A stretch of 64,000 bases of DNA. Source: Streptomyces sp. PH10-H1. GTDB taxonomy: Bacteria; Actinomycetota; Actinomycetes; Streptomycetales; Streptomycetaceae. The position numbers were made by a program, and so were the translations under genes. Every line of letters starts with the position of its first letter. Within the stretch, counting starts at the first letter, position 1. Shown here piece by piece: positions 7,286 to 15,696 of this stretch. Location: contig NZ_JASISZ010000049.1 of the NCBI RefSeq assembly GCF_030063355.1, forward strand, positions 1-64,000, given 5' to 3'. The notes below the pieces were generated by a model, which saw only the letters and a program-made list of their open reading frames with translations, made no database searches and was not told where the DNA came from.

Positions 7286-9879
7286 GCGAAGCGCGGCGTG
7301 TCCCTTTGCAGTTGCTGGTCAGTACGTCGGCTCGTGCGCGACGTGATCGGCTGGAGATCCTCACCGCCCTTCTGGCGGCGCCGGGCGTCGAGCTGGTCTA
7401 TCGCGAGGCCGTATTGCGCTGGCCCGGTGACCACCCGGTCTACGGCTGGTTCTGTCGGGTCAACGGCTGCCGCAGTCCCCGCACCAACACCGTTGACCTG
7501 TGCCATCCGCACCGGGCGGAGTGGCGCAGTGCGAAGCAGGAACCGGGCGCCACGCGGCGGGAGTTCCTGCGTACAGCCCGGCCCAAGGTCCCCGACCTGC
7601 GACTCACGGAGCCACCGGACTGTCGGTTCTGCCCTGAGCGCCCGTCCCGCCATCTCGGCTTGCGACTCTGCTTGACCCACTTCAGCCGGTGGAACAAGGT
7701 CCTGTTCAGGAAGCGGAACCTCACCTACGACGAGTTCGTGGCGCTGCAGTCCGAGGCCCTGCCTGGCTACGGCGACTGCCTGGTTGCCGCGTGCGTCGGC
7801 AGAGCCGATAGCCCGCTGCGGCTGTGCTACGTCCACGACGAGCGCTACCGCAGTGACGGACGGCCCGGTGGAGCCCAGCGAGCGGCAGGGTGGGGCGGCG
7901 ACCGGGTCGTCGGACGCGATCCCGTCGAGATCAACTTCACCGATCCCGATGCCTTCCAGCACTGGTGCCGCACCGCCCGCCCCGCCTCGCGCGCCGGCAC
8001 CGTCGATCTCCTCGGCCTTGCGCCGCTGGTCCAGGCCGAGATCCGCTTCGGACTGCTGGCCCACGCCCAAAAGGCCCAGCGCACGGCCTGGCCGCTGTGG
8101 CACATCCAGGCCGTGGCGAACCTGGCCCGCCTGCGCGGCGTCAACTCCGTGCTCGACCTGCTGTCCGACCCGGCAGCGCTCGCCGAGCACGAGCGGCGGA
8201 TCCTGCGCGAGACCGCGGACGAGCTGCGGATCGTCTACGTCACGAAGCAGGAGGCCAAGGAGGCCGGCTTCGTGGAGACCGAGCACTACGGCATCCGCTA
8301 CAAACGCCGCTCCAGCCACTTCGACTTCACCGACGTACCGCAGCGGTGGCTGCGTGATCTGCTCTGGGACCGAGTGGACCGGCGCCTGCGTTCCCCGCAG
8401 GCACCGCGCAGTCCGCAGCACATCGAAGGCGGACGCAAGGCGTGCGTCGAGCTCGGAGTGTTCCTGACTGCTGTCGCGCCCGAGGGCGGCCACGATCCGG
8501 CGGTGCTCACTGCGGATCACATGCAACGCTTCGTCGCCGATCACAACAAGCGGGCGCGTGAGGGCCTGCCGTCGTTGGCGATCAGCCGTGACGGACGGCC
8601 GATGAAGGTCACCGGCTACACCCGCCGCCAGACCTTCAACGAGGCTCGGTCGATTCTGCGCGACGCGATGGAGACCGAGGAGGCTGAACGCATCGGCTTG
8701 CCGCGGGAGTTCATCATCGCCCTGCCGAAGGCTCAACGGGCCGACCGTACCCGCAACCCGTTCCCCGACCCGGTGGCCCGGGCCCTGGCCGACGAGGCGA
8801 ACCTGCAACTGCTCGATGACCGCTTCGACCCGAACGACATGGGCTATCGCGACATCTGGGAGGCCCTGGTGTTCACCGGCCGCCGGGCCTCGGAGATCAC
8901 CGAACTGCGGCTGGAATGCACGTCGATCCACCGCAAGGTTCCCTTCCTCTGGCACGACCAGACGAAGGTGGGCAACCTTGACGAGGCGATCCGCATCCCG
9001 CATCGCCTCTACGAGCGGCTTCAGCTGCGCAAACAGCGCACGGTCGAACGCTTCGAGGACCTCTACGGCCGCAGCCCCAGTGCGAAGGAGCGCAGGACGC
9101 TCGCCCTGTTCCCCTCGCCGCACAAGAACCCGGACGGCACGGTCGCGATCACGTACAGCATCTTCGGTGACGCCTTCCGCGACTGGCTGGAGGCGCTGGA
9201 CATCGGCGCCTGGGTGCCGCATCAGGCCCGCCACACGCTGGCCACGAACCTGCTGAAGAACGGCGCCGGCCTGCACCACATCAAGCAGTACCTCGGCCAG
9301 ATCTCCGTACGGATGGCCGAGCACTACGCGAAGGTCGCCTCCTCGGAGGTCGACGACGCCCTCGAGCGAGTCTGGGTCAGCGGCCCGGGATCGGCCGAGC
9401 CGGGCCTGCTGCTCGCCTCGCCGTCCGAGCACATGACGCGGGCCGAAGCCCAGGCCATGGCGATCGACCTCGCGCGCCGCAGCACCCCGGCCGAGGGCGG
9501 CTTCTGCACCTACCAGCCCGTGGTGCGAGGGGACGCGTGCCCGTGGGACCTGGACTGCCACAACTGCGACAAGTTCGTGATGTCCGGCGCCGACCTCTTG
9601 TACTGGCGCCGCAAGGCCGAGCAGTGGGCCTCGCTGGCCGAACGCGCCCCGGACGACCGCACCGCCGACTACCTCCACACCGTCTTCGAGCCTACCGCCC
9701 GCGCCATTGGCGGACTGGAGAAGGCGCTGGCCGGCCTCGGCATGCTGGAGGACGCCCTCGCCTTGGACTTGCGCCGGCCCCAGGACTACTTCGACCGCAT
9801 GTGGACGCTCGCCTTCAAGGCAAGCGACCTCGCCGCAATTGACCCCGACGACGCCGACTCGTACGAGGAACCCGCATGA
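7282..9879 (+). CDS. Large tyrosine recombinase, TnpB-like
   Basis: An 865-residue recombinase, larger than most integrases. Residues 1-220 hold two Cys/His clusters (FCRVNGCRS...LCHPH; CRFCPERP...CLTHF) that look like zinc-binding modules. The catalytic domain has FTGRRASEITEL (first Arg), HQARHTLATNL (H-x-x-R), YLGQISVRM and HYAKVAS (Tyr). A further Cys-rich segment (CPWDLDCHNCDKF) sits in the C-terminal tail, which is common in TnpB-type recombinases of three-gene modules. GTG start at 7282 inside the preceding stop; the stop overlaps the next ATG. Confidence 0.85.
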   Translation: MSEARRVPLQLLVSTSARARRDRLEILTALLAAPGVELVYREAVLRWPGDHPVYGWFCRVNGCRSPRTNTVDLCHPHRAEWRSAKQEPGATRREFLRTARPKVPDLRLTEPPDCRFCPERPSRHLGLRLCLTHFSRWNKVLFRKRNLTYDEFVALQSEALPGYGDCLVAACVGRADSPLRLCYVHDERYRSDGRPGGAQRAAGWGGDRVVGRDPVEINFTDPDAFQHWCRTARPASRAGTVDLLGLAPLVQAEIRFGLLAHAQKAQRTAWPLWHIQAVANLARLRGVNSVLDLLSDPAALAEHERRILRETADELRIVYVTKQEAKEAGFVETEHYGIRYKRRSSHFDFTDVPQRWLRDLLWDRVDRRLRSPQAPRSPQHIEGGRKACVELGVFLTAVAPEGGHDPAVLTADHMQRFVADHNKRAREGLPSLAISRDGRPMKVTGYTRRQTFNEARSILRDAMETEEAERIGLPREFIIALPKAQRADRTRNPFPDPVARALADEANLQLLDDRFDPNDMGYRDIWEALVFTGRRASEITELRLECTSIHRKVPFLWHDQTKVGNLDEAIRIPHRLYERLQLRKQRTVERFEDLYGRSPSAKERRTLALFPSPHKNPDGTVAITYSIFGDAFRDWLEALDIGAWVPHQARHTLATNLLKNGAGLHHIKQYLGQISVRMAEHYAKVASSEVDDALERVWVSGPGSAEPGLLLASPSEHMTRAEAQAMAIDLARRSTPAEGGFCTYQPVVRGDACPWDLDCHNCDKFVMSGADLLYWRRKAEQWASLAERAPDDRTADYLHTVFEPTARAIGGLEKALAGLGMLEDALALDLRRPQDYFDRMWTLAFKASDLAAIDPDDADSYEEPA

Positions 9880-10460
9880 CCGCCTCATCGCACCGCACCG
9901 CCCAGGCTCTGAGGGCGCGCAGCCAGAAGACCGAAGCCAGCCTCGTCCGCATCAAGAGCGTCGTCGACCAACTCGCCAAGAGCGGCAGTCCGATCACCGT
10001 GGCAGCGGTCGCCCGGCAAGCGGACGTCTCGCGCACCTTCCTCTACGAGCACACCGAGGCACGAACCCTCGTCACCCAGGCCGCCGCCCGGGCTCGCGGA
10101 CTGCGAACGCAGACCGACCAAGCCCAGCGTGACGCGGTGGAGGCGTCCTGGCGGGAACGCGCACTCAACACCGAGGAAGCCCTCAAGAACACCAACGCGG
10201 AGGTCGTCAACCAGCGAGAGCGCATCGCTGAACTCCTCGGCCAGATCGCCGCACTGCAGGGCGAGTGGACCGACGCGGACGTCGTGCGCATCACCACCGC
10301 GAACGTCGCCCTGCAACGGGAGGTCAGATCGCTGACGGCCGAGCGGGAGCGCCTCACCAAGCGTCTCGCCGCGGCCCGGGACAACGCGCGGTTCGCGGAC
10401 AAACGCATCGCCGCACTCGAAGCCCAGATTGCCGAGCAACTCACCGTCCCACCCACCTAG
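9876..10460 (+). CDS. TnpC-like DUF6262 family protein
   Basis: A 194-residue protein with an N-terminal helix-turn-helix (ITVAAVARQADVSRTFLYEH) that resembles the TetR-type DNA-binding helix pair, followed by a long coiled coil from about residue 80 to the end (heptads rich in Arg, Glu and Leu, no Pro or Gly). In Tn554-like modules the third small protein assists the two recombinases and sets orientation preference; that role is inferred from position. Start ATG at 9876 overlaps the upstream stop (ATGA). Confidence 0.75.
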   Translation: MTASSHRTAQALRARSQKTEASLVRIKSVVDQLAKSGSPITVAAVARQADVSRTFLYEHTEARTLVTQAAARARGLRTQTDQAQRDAVEASWRERALNTEEALKNTNAEVVNQRERIAELLGQIAALQGEWTDADVVRITTANVALQREVRSLTAERERLTKRLAAARDNARFADKRIAALEAQIAEQLTVPPT

Positions 10461-10485
10461 CGACGCTTCGCCTTCGTCGCCGGAC

Positions 10486-10517
10486 TTGCAACCGGTACCC
10501 AGGTACAGGTTTACCGT
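10486..10517 (+). promoter_or_regulatory. MerR-type promoter/operator
   Basis: TTGCAA at 10486-10491 can serve as a -35 box. A near-perfect dyad, AACCGGTACC at 10490-10499 and GGTACAGGTT at 10502-10511, fills the spacer. A -10-like TTACCG follows about 19 bases after the -35 box. An elongated spacer filled by a dyad is the hallmark of promoters activated by MerR-family metal sensors. It drives the 10563 gene and the MerR gene behind it, giving autoregulation. Confidence 0.7.
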
Positions 10518-10562
10518 CGAGGTGTCTCCACCACCGGGGACGTGACGACGGGAGCGAGTGCG

Positions 10563-10892
10563 ATGAGTGATCTTTCGTGGGTGCCGCAGTCCTGCACGCT
10601 GCCCACTGAGGAGCAGCCACTGCGGGTCGCCGAGTGGGATGCGCTGTTCGCCGAGCGCCTGCAGGCGCTGTCCCGGCCGCAGCCGCTCCACCTGCGCCTT
10701 GACCTGGCGGACGGGGACGGCGTCGAGGCCCAGATCCAGGACCTGGCGGAGCGTGAAAGCGGCTGCTCGTTTTTCACCTTCACCATCACCTCCCGCAAGG
10801 ACCTGATCCATCTGGACATCTCGGTGGGTCAGGCGCACGAGGCAGTCCTGGACGCTCTGGCCGCGCGCACCGCCGGCGGGCAGCAGCGGTGA
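10563..10892 (+). CDS. Small protein of a MerR-regulated operon
   Basis: A 109-residue soluble protein with ATG at 10563. It contains QPLHLRLDLADGDGVEAQIQ and CSFFTFTITSRKDLIHLDI, an alternating beta-alpha pattern with a single Cys. The family is common beside MerR genes in streptomycetes but I know no reaction for it; the context suggests metal stress. The stop overlaps the GTG of the MerR gene (GTGA), and the dyad promoter lies 50 bases upstream, so it is the first gene of the operon. Confidence 0.7.
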   Translation: MSDLSWVPQSCTLPTEEQPLRVAEWDALFAERLQALSRPQPLHLRLDLADGDGVEAQIQDLAERESGCSFFTFTITSRKDLIHLDISVGQAHEAVLDALAARTAGGQQR

Positions 10893-11335
10893 GCGAGGGC
10901 CTGCGCAGCGGCCAGGTCGCCGAGGCGGCCGGGGTGAACGTCCAGACGCTGCGCTACTACGAGCGGCGCGGCCTGCTGGCTGAGCCGGACCGCAGCAGCG
11001 GCGGCCACCGCCTGTACGGCGAGGACGCGGTAACCGCGCTGCGGGTGATCAAGGCCGCCCAGCGGCTCGGATTCACGCTGGACGAGGTCGCCGAGCTCCT
11101 CGAGGCAGGCCGCCACCGGCACGGCCGCCCCGTGGCCGGGCTGCAGGACCGCGCCGCGGCCAAGCTCGCCGAGGTCGATGCGAAGATCGCCGACCTCACC
11201 ACGATCCGCACCGCCCTGGTCGCCGCCGTCGATGCGGGCTGCGACGACCTGACCGCGTGTGCATCGATGGCCTGCTGCCCCATTCCCTTCACCGACCTCG
11301 CCGAGGAGAACCGTCATGCCGGGCCCTGCTGCTGA
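10889..11335 (+). CDS. MerR family heavy-metal regulator
   Basis: A 148-residue regulator. Residues 5-75 form the MerR winged helix (GQVAEAAGVNVQTLRYYERR, then GHRLYGEDAV). A dimerisation helix follows (residues 80-120). The effector end is Cys-rich: CDDLTACASMACCPIPF and a terminal HAGPCC. Cys pairs here point to a soft metal such as Hg(II), Zn or Cu(I), but the classical MerR mercury triad cannot be assigned with certainty. It should bind the dyad at 10490-10511 and switch the promoter on when metal is present. Confidence 0.85.
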   Translation: MSEGLRSGQVAEAAGVNVQTLRYYERRGLLAEPDRSSGGHRLYGEDAVTALRVIKAAQRLGFTLDEVAELLEAGRHRHGRPVAGLQDRAAAKLAEVDAKIADLTTIRTALVAAVDAGCDDLTACASMACCPIPFTDLAEENRHAGPCC

Positions 11336-11401
11336 CCACCGACCCGGGCGCGCTCCGACGGCCTTGGGAGCTCTGGCCGCGCTCGCCTGCGTCGCGTGCT
11401 G
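11316..11401 (+). pseudogene. Truncated MerT-like small membrane protein
   Basis: An ATG at 11316, just inside the MerR gene, opens a frame encoding a charged N-terminus and then LGALAALACVACCA. A Cys-Cys pair in the first membrane helix is what small mercury importers (MerT-like) have. The next codons do not continue the helix; the sense is lost at about 11401 and the following DNA belongs to a gene running the other way. The metal operon has been cut off here, so the transporter and any reductase are missing. Confidence 0.5.
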
Positions 11402-11431
11402 CGCTTCAGCGAAGATCCGACTGGACCTCGG

Positions 11432-11725
11432 TCAGTCGATGCCTTCGATGATGCGGAAGTCGCGCTCGACGCCGTCGGAGAGGGCGACCAGCGCCTCCTG
11501 GTATGCCGCGCTCTCGCGTGCCGCGACCGCCTGCTCGAAGGTGTCGAACTCGATCAGGACGGTGCGCTCGGCGATTCCGGCGTCGTGGGCGACGACCCGA
11601 CCGCCGATGGCGAGCCTCCGCCCGCCCCCGGCCTGGACGGCCGGACCGGCCAGCTTGTTGTAAGCAGCCAGCTTCTCAGGGTCCGAAATGGTGCGGTAGG
11701 CGCTGACCCAGTAGCCCTTGGGCAT
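11432..11725 (-). CDS. DUF1330 family protein
   Basis: A 97-residue protein of usual length for DUF1330, a dimeric ferredoxin-like alpha-beta-barrel fold. Typical elements are the opening KGYWVSAYRTISDPEKLAAY, the central AIGGRVVAHDAG, and VLIEFDTFEQAVAARESAAY before the end. Its biochemical role is not established for most members. It lies downstream of the MFS and MarR genes on the same strand with 33 bases between, so it may be the last gene of their operon. Confidence 0.88.
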   Translation of the reverse strand: MPKGYWVSAYRTISDPEKLAAYNKLAGPAVQAGGGRRLAIGGRVVAHDAGIAERTVLIEFDTFEQAVAARESAAYQEALVALSDGVERDFRIIEGID

Positions 11726-11758
11726 GGAACCTCCAGTGTTGGGATGAGTGCATCTGAC

Positions 11759-13192
11759 TTACGGGTTGGTCTCGGACGAGCGTCGGCGGGCGAGAGCGAG
11801 GCTTGTCAGCGTCGTGATCGCCATCGCGCCGATGCCGACCAGCGCCGCGGTGGTGTAGGCGCTGTCGTCGGGGAAGAGGTGGCCGGGGCCGGTGCCCGCG
11901 GCGAGGATCAGGCCGCCGATGGCGCTGCCCAGGGAGTACCCGACGCTGCGGACAACGTAGTTGAAGCTCATGGCGCTCGACGTCTCGCTCTTGGGGGTGA
12001 CGGCCAGGATGACGCCGGGCATCGCGGCCGAGAAGCCGCCGACGCCGAAGCCGAGCACGCCCATCGCCGCGAACAGTTCGGCCAGGTCCGACCGGGCCGC
12101 CGCGAACAGGGCGAACCCGCCGCCGACCACGACGGCGCTGCCGGCCAGGAGCAGGGGGTCGGCGATCCGCGTCCGGACCCGCGGCGTGAGCTTGCCGGCG
12201 ACGAACCCCAGCACCGAGAACGGGATGAGGACCAGCCCGGCGACGAAGGTCGTCAGCCCGAAGCCGTAGCCGGCGCCGTGCGGCGTCTGCGCGTACCGGG
12301 TGATGAGCGTGAGCAGGAGGTACATGCCGATCCCGCCGACGAACATGGCGAGGTTCGCCCCGGCGACCGCCGGGTGCCGCACCGCCCGCACATCGACCAG
12401 GGGCGTCGTGCTGCGCAGCTCGATGACGGCCCAGACGCAGAGCAGCACCACCGCGACGACGGCGAGGCCCGCCGCCACGGCGAGGTGCCGGCTCCACAGA
12501 TTCCGTTCGCCGGCGAGGAACAGCACCAGGAGCAGCGCAGCGGCCAGGACGACCGCGCCTGCCACGTCCACGTGGGCGGAGCGGCCTTCGGGGGCTTCGG
12601 GCATGGAGCGCCACGCGGTCAGGAGGGCGGCGGCGGTGACGACCAGGCCGAGGCCGTAGGCGGCCCGTACCCCGCCGAGCTCGGCGAGCAGTGCGGCCAG
12701 CGGGTAGCCGACGCCGGCCCCGATGATCGAGACCACCGAGATCAGGGCGATCACGGCCGCGCTGCGCTCCTCGGGGAGGTGGTCCCGGGCCACGCCCATC
12801 ATCAGCGCCGTCAGCCCGAGCCCGACGCCCTGGGCCGCCCTGCCGGCCAGCAGCCACGCGAACGGCAGCGGCAGCACGGTGAGCGCGCTGCCGGCGACGA
12901 CGACCGCCAGCGTGGCGAGGATCGTGGCCCGCCGGTGCGGGCCGGCTCCGAGCCGGCCCAGGACCGGCGTGGCGACGGCGCCGCTGAGCAGCGCGACGGT
13001 CAGCGTCCACTGCGCGCTGCCGAGCGAGACGTGGAACGAGGTCGCCACGCTGGTGATGAGCGGCGTCCCGAGGCTGGCGACCGCCGCCACGACCAGAGCG
13101 ATGAACATCAGGGCGGGGACCAGCAGCCGCGCCTCGGAACGCGCCACCGGGAACGCCTTCACCGCGACCCCGCCGACCGGCTGCCCGGTCAC
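11759..13192 (-). CDS. MFS drug-type exporter
   Basis: A protein of about 477 residues with 12-14 membrane segments, starting at the GTG at 13192 that overlaps the MarR stop (GTGA); a start at 13162 is also possible. It has a proton-linked antiporter layout (VLGRLGAGPHRRATILA loop near residue 70; GRAAQGVGLGLTALMMG in helix 4; GAGVGYPLAALLAELGG in helix 5, an antiporter motif C). That pattern suggests efflux of a small toxic compound. Pairing with MarR supports inducible export. Confidence 0.85.
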   Translation of the reverse strand: MTGQPVGGVAVKAFPVARSEARLLVPALMFIALVVAAVASLGTPLITSVATSFHVSLGSAQWTLTVALLSGAVATPVLGRLGAGPHRRATILATLAVVVAGSALTVLPLPFAWLLAGRAAQGVGLGLTALMMGVARDHLPEERSAAVIALISVVSIIGAGVGYPLAALLAELGGVRAAYGLGLVVTAAALLTAWRSMPEAPEGRSAHVDVAGAVVLAAALLLVLFLAGERNLWSRHLAVAAGLAVVAVVLLCVWAVIELRSTTPLVDVRAVRHPAVAGANLAMFVGGIGMYLLLTLITRYAQTPHGAGYGFGLTTFVAGLVLIPFSVLGFVAGKLTPRVRTRIADPLLLAGSAVVVGGGFALFAAARSDLAELFAAMGVLGFGVGGFSAAMPGVILAVTPKSETSSAMSFNYVVRSVGYSLGSAIGGLILAAGTGPGHLFPDDSAYTTAALVGIGAMAITTLTSLALARRRSSETNP

Positions 13193-13647
13193 TGCTTCGG
13201 CCCTTCGCGGTCCTGGCTTTCGAGCTCTGCCAGATGCTTCAGCGCCGGAAGGGCCGCCACCAGCGCCTCGACCTCGTCGCCGGTGAGCTCGCCGATCAAC
13301 CGCTCGAACGCGTGGACGCCCGCCTGGCGCCGCGTCCGGACATGGGAGGCGCCGGCCTCGGTCAGGCACACCAGCGTGACCCGCTTGTCGGACGCGTCGC
13401 CCCGCCGCTCGACCAGGCCGGACTCCTCCATCACCCGGACCAGGGCGGTAATCGCGGGCTGGGTGACGCCCTCGACCGCGGCCAGATCGGTGATGCGCCG
13501 CGGGCCGGTCCGGTCCAGGGTGGCCAGGGTGGCGGCGGACGTCAGGCTCATGTCCCGGGGCAGGCGTCTCGCGGCCCTGGTGGCCAGGCCGTAGAGGGCT
13601 GCCCCGATGGCGGCGGACGCGCCAGGAGCGGTGTTTTGACGACTCAT
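13189..13647 (-). CDS. MarR family regulator
   Basis: A 152-residue regulator. The winged helix spans about residues 40-110: AATLATLDRTGPRRITDLAA, the recognition helix GVTQPAITALVRVMEESGLV, and the wing RRGDASDKRVTLVCLTE. N- and C-terminal helices form the dimer. It is the first gene of the operon with the MFS exporter and would repress it until a ligand binds. An inverted repeat ATGCT-CGA-AGCAT at 13646-13658 overlaps its start codon and an AT-rich promoter stretch lies just upstream; both are good operator candidates. Confidence 0.88.
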   Translation of the reverse strand: MSRQNTAPGASAAIGAALYGLATRAARRLPRDMSLTSAATLATLDRTGPRRITDLAAVEGVTQPAITALVRVMEESGLVERRGDASDKRVTLVCLTEAGASHVRTRRQAGVHAFERLIGELTGDEVEALVAALPALKHLAELESQDREGPKQ

Positions 13648-13680
13648 GCTCGAAGCATAGCATTTTTATATTCATAGTTT

Positions 13681-13961
13681 ATGGAAATGGTCGACTGGCG
13701 CCGGCTCTACGGGCTGCGCTCGGGGGCCGAGGGCAGCATCGAGGAGTTCGTGGACGGCCACCGCGGACGCCGGTGCCGCTACCGCGGCCTCGCGAAGACG
13801 CACGTCAGCACGTCCTGACCGCACTCGCGATCAACGTCGAGCGGCTGAGCCTTCAAGAACCCGCCGACGGCCCCTACCGGCCGCGCCCGCCCACGGCGTT
13901 CCAGCAGTACCTCTACAAACGAGGACTGCCCCGGCCCCTGTGGTGGAGGCAGGGTAAATGA
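13681..13961 (+). pseudogene. IS1182-type transposase C-terminal remnant
   Basis: The segment encodes YGLRSGAEGSIEEFVDGHRG and CRYRGLAKTHV in one frame, then HVLTALAINVERLS and PRPPTAFQQYL in the next. Together these are the end of an IS1182-family transposase. A missing C near 13800 (CACGTCAGCACG where CACGTCCAGCACG would keep the frame) explains the shift. The N-terminal part with the catalytic residues is absent. The fragment lies just outside the leftmost Tn7-like end at 14026. Confidence 0.75.
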
Positions 13962-14025
13962 CCCCGAACCTCAAGATTCCCGACAGAGTCGCTTCTTCGC
14001 TCACGAGGCTGACGCGCATGTGCAC

Positions 14026-14117
14026 TGTAGGGTCCGCGATTGAGCGAGCACTGCCTCCTGCAGGAACGCCCGAATCCGGACTCGATAAGCACAGGCGGTT
14101 TCGGTCGATCATGAGCA
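14026..14117 (+). repeat. Left end of mini-element Y
   Basis: Starts TGTAGGGTCCGCGATT, then GAGCACTGCCTCCTGC and, at its inner side, GATCATGAGCA, the reverse complement of the TGCTCATGATC repeat in the right ends. Same length and spacing as the other two left ends. Confidence 0.8.
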
Positions 14118-14215
14118 ATCGGGGCCACTCAGTCGTTGGCCACCCTCACGGACAGCAACGGCGCGTCAGACCTGTCTGCGGCTGTGTTAGTGGCTTTGCC
14201 CGGATCAACGCCCCG

Positions 14216-14806
14216 TTAGCTGGGCACCGATGGCGCGACCTCGGAAGGCGTCATGACGTAGCGGTACCAGGTCGCCCCGGGCGCTGCGACAGGCTGCCAG
14301 CGGTCAGCAAGGAGCGCGGTGACCTCGCCCGCGTTGATACCGCGGGGCCCGATGCTGCGGCGTTGGCGCGGCGCGGCGCGTACAAGGAGGATGGCTCCTG
14401 GCGCGGCAAGGGTGTTGACGGTGGCGGCCCAGCCCGGCCGGCGCCGCGCCGGGATCCCGTGCAGGCAGCCGTTGTCGAGCAGGAGCGAGGTGGCGCCGGC
14501 AAGCCGGCCGTCGGGGTCGACCGCGTGCGGTTCGGTCACGTCGGCGACACGCCAGACGACTCGACCCCGCGGATCCCCGTGCCGGGCGGCGGCGATGGCT
14601 TCGGGTGTGTAGTCGACGGCCGTGACCGACCAGCCCTGCCCGGCGAGGTAGCGTGCCTGACAGCCCGTGCCGCACCCGAGGTCGACGGCCTGCGCGGGCG
14701 CCAGCGGCGGAGAGCCCTCGACGATGTCGACCAGCGGGGCCGGTATCCCGGTCCCGTCCCAGGGAACGATGCCGAGACGGTAGAGCGCGCGGTAGGTGCG
14801 GCGCAT
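14216..14806 (-). CDS. Class I SAM-dependent methyltransferase
   Basis: A 196-residue methyltransferase. Motif I is AVDLGCGTGCQARYLAG (about residue 40), followed by the acidic end of strand 2 in VTAVDYTPEAI. Substrate-side motifs are LLLDNGCLHGIP and AAPGAILLVRA. The start ATG at 14806 has GGAG eight bases upstream; 22 more residues in frame upstream lack coding character. It is translated in the same direction as the membrane protein behind it, within mini-element Y. The substrate is unknown. Confidence 0.82.
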   Translation of the reverse strand: MRRTYRALYRLGIVPWDGTGIPAPLVDIVEGSPPLAPAQAVDLGCGTGCQARYLAGQGWSVTAVDYTPEAIAAARHGDPRGRVVWRVADVTEPHAVDPDGRLAGATSLLLDNGCLHGIPARRRPGWAATVNTLAAPGAILLVRAAPRQRRSIGPRGINAGEVTALLADRWQPVAAPGATWYRYVMTPSEVAPSVPS

Positions 14807-14835
14807 GTGGACTCCATCTGTGGGCGGTCGGCTGT

Positions 14836-15225
14836 TCAGGGCTGGACCGGCAGCCGGCGCGGATGGAACCACAGGAGCGCGCCGATGAAGAGCACCGGAG
14901 CGAATGCGGCAGTACTCACCTGGCGTAGAGTCAGCTCACTGGCGGCCAGGTAGGCAAGGGTGGCCGTCCAGTCGATGGCTTGGACCACGATCATCGTGTC
15001 GATCCATCCCACCCGTTCGCGTGGTGCCCGCGCTGCCGCGAACATGCCGTAGGCGTAGCCGAGGAATCGGGCGGCCATCATCGCGAACAACCAGTTCGCC
15101 CACGCCGGCGCCGCCGGGCGCAGACCCAGCACCTCGGCGCTCGCGCCTGGCGCCACCAGGAACAGCGCCCCGAGGGCCAGTTGGAAGACTCCGACGGTGA
15201 CAAGGGTGACGCGTAGTGCTCGCAC
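14836..15225 (-). CDS. Four-helix membrane protein (DUF4345-like)
   Basis: A 129-residue integral membrane protein with four hydrophobic helices: residues 5-27, 45-65 (WLFAMMAARFLGYAYGMF), 75-95 and 103-122. Small four-helix proteins of this kind occur in DUF4345 and similar families without known reactions. It is divergent from the HxlR gene at 15346 with about 120 bases between, so HxlR probably controls it and the methyltransferase behind it. Confidence 0.7.
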   Translation of the reverse strand: MRALRVTLVTVGVFQLALGALFLVAPGASAEVLGLRPAAPAWANWLFAMMAARFLGYAYGMFAAARAPRERVGWIDTMIVVQAIDWTATLAYLAASELTLRQVSTAAFAPVLFIGALLWFHPRRLPVQP

Positions 15226-15345
15226 GGGTGGTGCTCCGTTCAGCCGGTCGACGATGCCGTGACAGTAGGTGAGCGCCGAGGCTGGTTGTCAAAGAGTGAA
15301 CTAGTATCCCTTCTTGAACCATTGGCTCTGACCAGCGGAGACGTC
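15226..15345. promoter_or_regulatory. Divergent promoter region for HxlR and the membrane protein
   Basis: The 120 bases between two divergent genes include GTCAAAGAGTGAACTAGTAT around 15288-15307, an AT-richer stretch than its surroundings. HxlR proteins usually bind such intergenic sites. No clean dyad or -10/-35 pair can be fixed by eye. Confidence 0.4.
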
Positions 15346-15696
15346 ATGAACAGGGAATGTGCCGACGAGACCTGCCCGGTGGCCCTGGCAGTGAAGATCC
15401 TCGACGGCAAGTGGACGATGCTCGTGATCCGTGACCTGCTCGGCGGCACGAAGCGCTTCTCCGAGCTGCGTACCTCGCTCGCCGGCATCAGCCCGAAGAC
15501 CCTCACCGACCGGCTGCGCTCCCTGGAGGAGCACGGGCTCGTGCAGCGTGTCGTCCACGCTGAGATCCCCCCGCGAGTGGAGTACACGCTGACCGACACG
15601 GGCCTCGGCCTTGAGCCCGCTATTCGCGCGCTGGGCGCCTGGGGTACCACGATGGCCACGACACCGGCAGGTACCTCGGCCGGGGGCGCCAGCTAG
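15346..15696 (+). CDS. HxlR family transcriptional regulator
   Basis: A 116-residue winged-helix regulator starting at ATG 15346 behind GCGGAG. The family hallmarks are CPVALAVKILDGKWTMLVIR, the GGTKRFSELRTSLAGISPKT segment, and LRSLEEHGLVQRVVHAEIPP ahead of the wing RVEYTLTDTG. HxlR proteins sense electrophiles or disulfide stress through a conserved N-terminal Cys; here Cys residues are at positions 4 and 9. It is the last gene before the right end of mini-element Y. Confidence 0.9.
   Translation: MNRECADETCPVALAVKILDGKWTMLVIRDLLGGTKRFSELRTSLAGISPKTLTDRLRSLEEHGLVQRVVHAEIPPRVEYTLTDTGLGLEPAIRALGAWGTTMATTPAGTSAGGAS

Larger units (their letters stand above)
6107..10460 (+). mobile_element. Tn554-like recombinase trio
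   Basis: Three rightward genes overlap by four bases each: a 392-residue tyrosine recombinase, an 865-residue tyrosine recombinase, and a 194-residue HTH/coiled-coil protein. The order small recombinase, large recombinase, short accessory protein is that of tnpA-tnpB-tnpC in Tn554-type transposons. Element ends were not found; the coordinates are just the gene span. To the left lies a truncated glycosyltransferase gene, to the right a metal-responsive operon. Confidence 0.65.

Noticed and set aside
7246-9888. Long open frame of 880 codons on the minus strand
   Set aside because: It lies fully antisense to the large recombinase, has low-complexity composition and no family motif; the plus frame has all catalytic boxes.
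11396-13594. Plus-strand open frame of 732 codons
   Set aside because: Antisense to DUF1330, MFS and MarR genes; it is Asp/Arg/Gly/Gln-rich without structure, as expected for a high-GC shadow.
13962-14025. Another right end directly before mini-element Y
   Set aside because: GCTCACGA occurs, but the 31-base repeat spacing and the CCTA(C/T)A terminus are absent.
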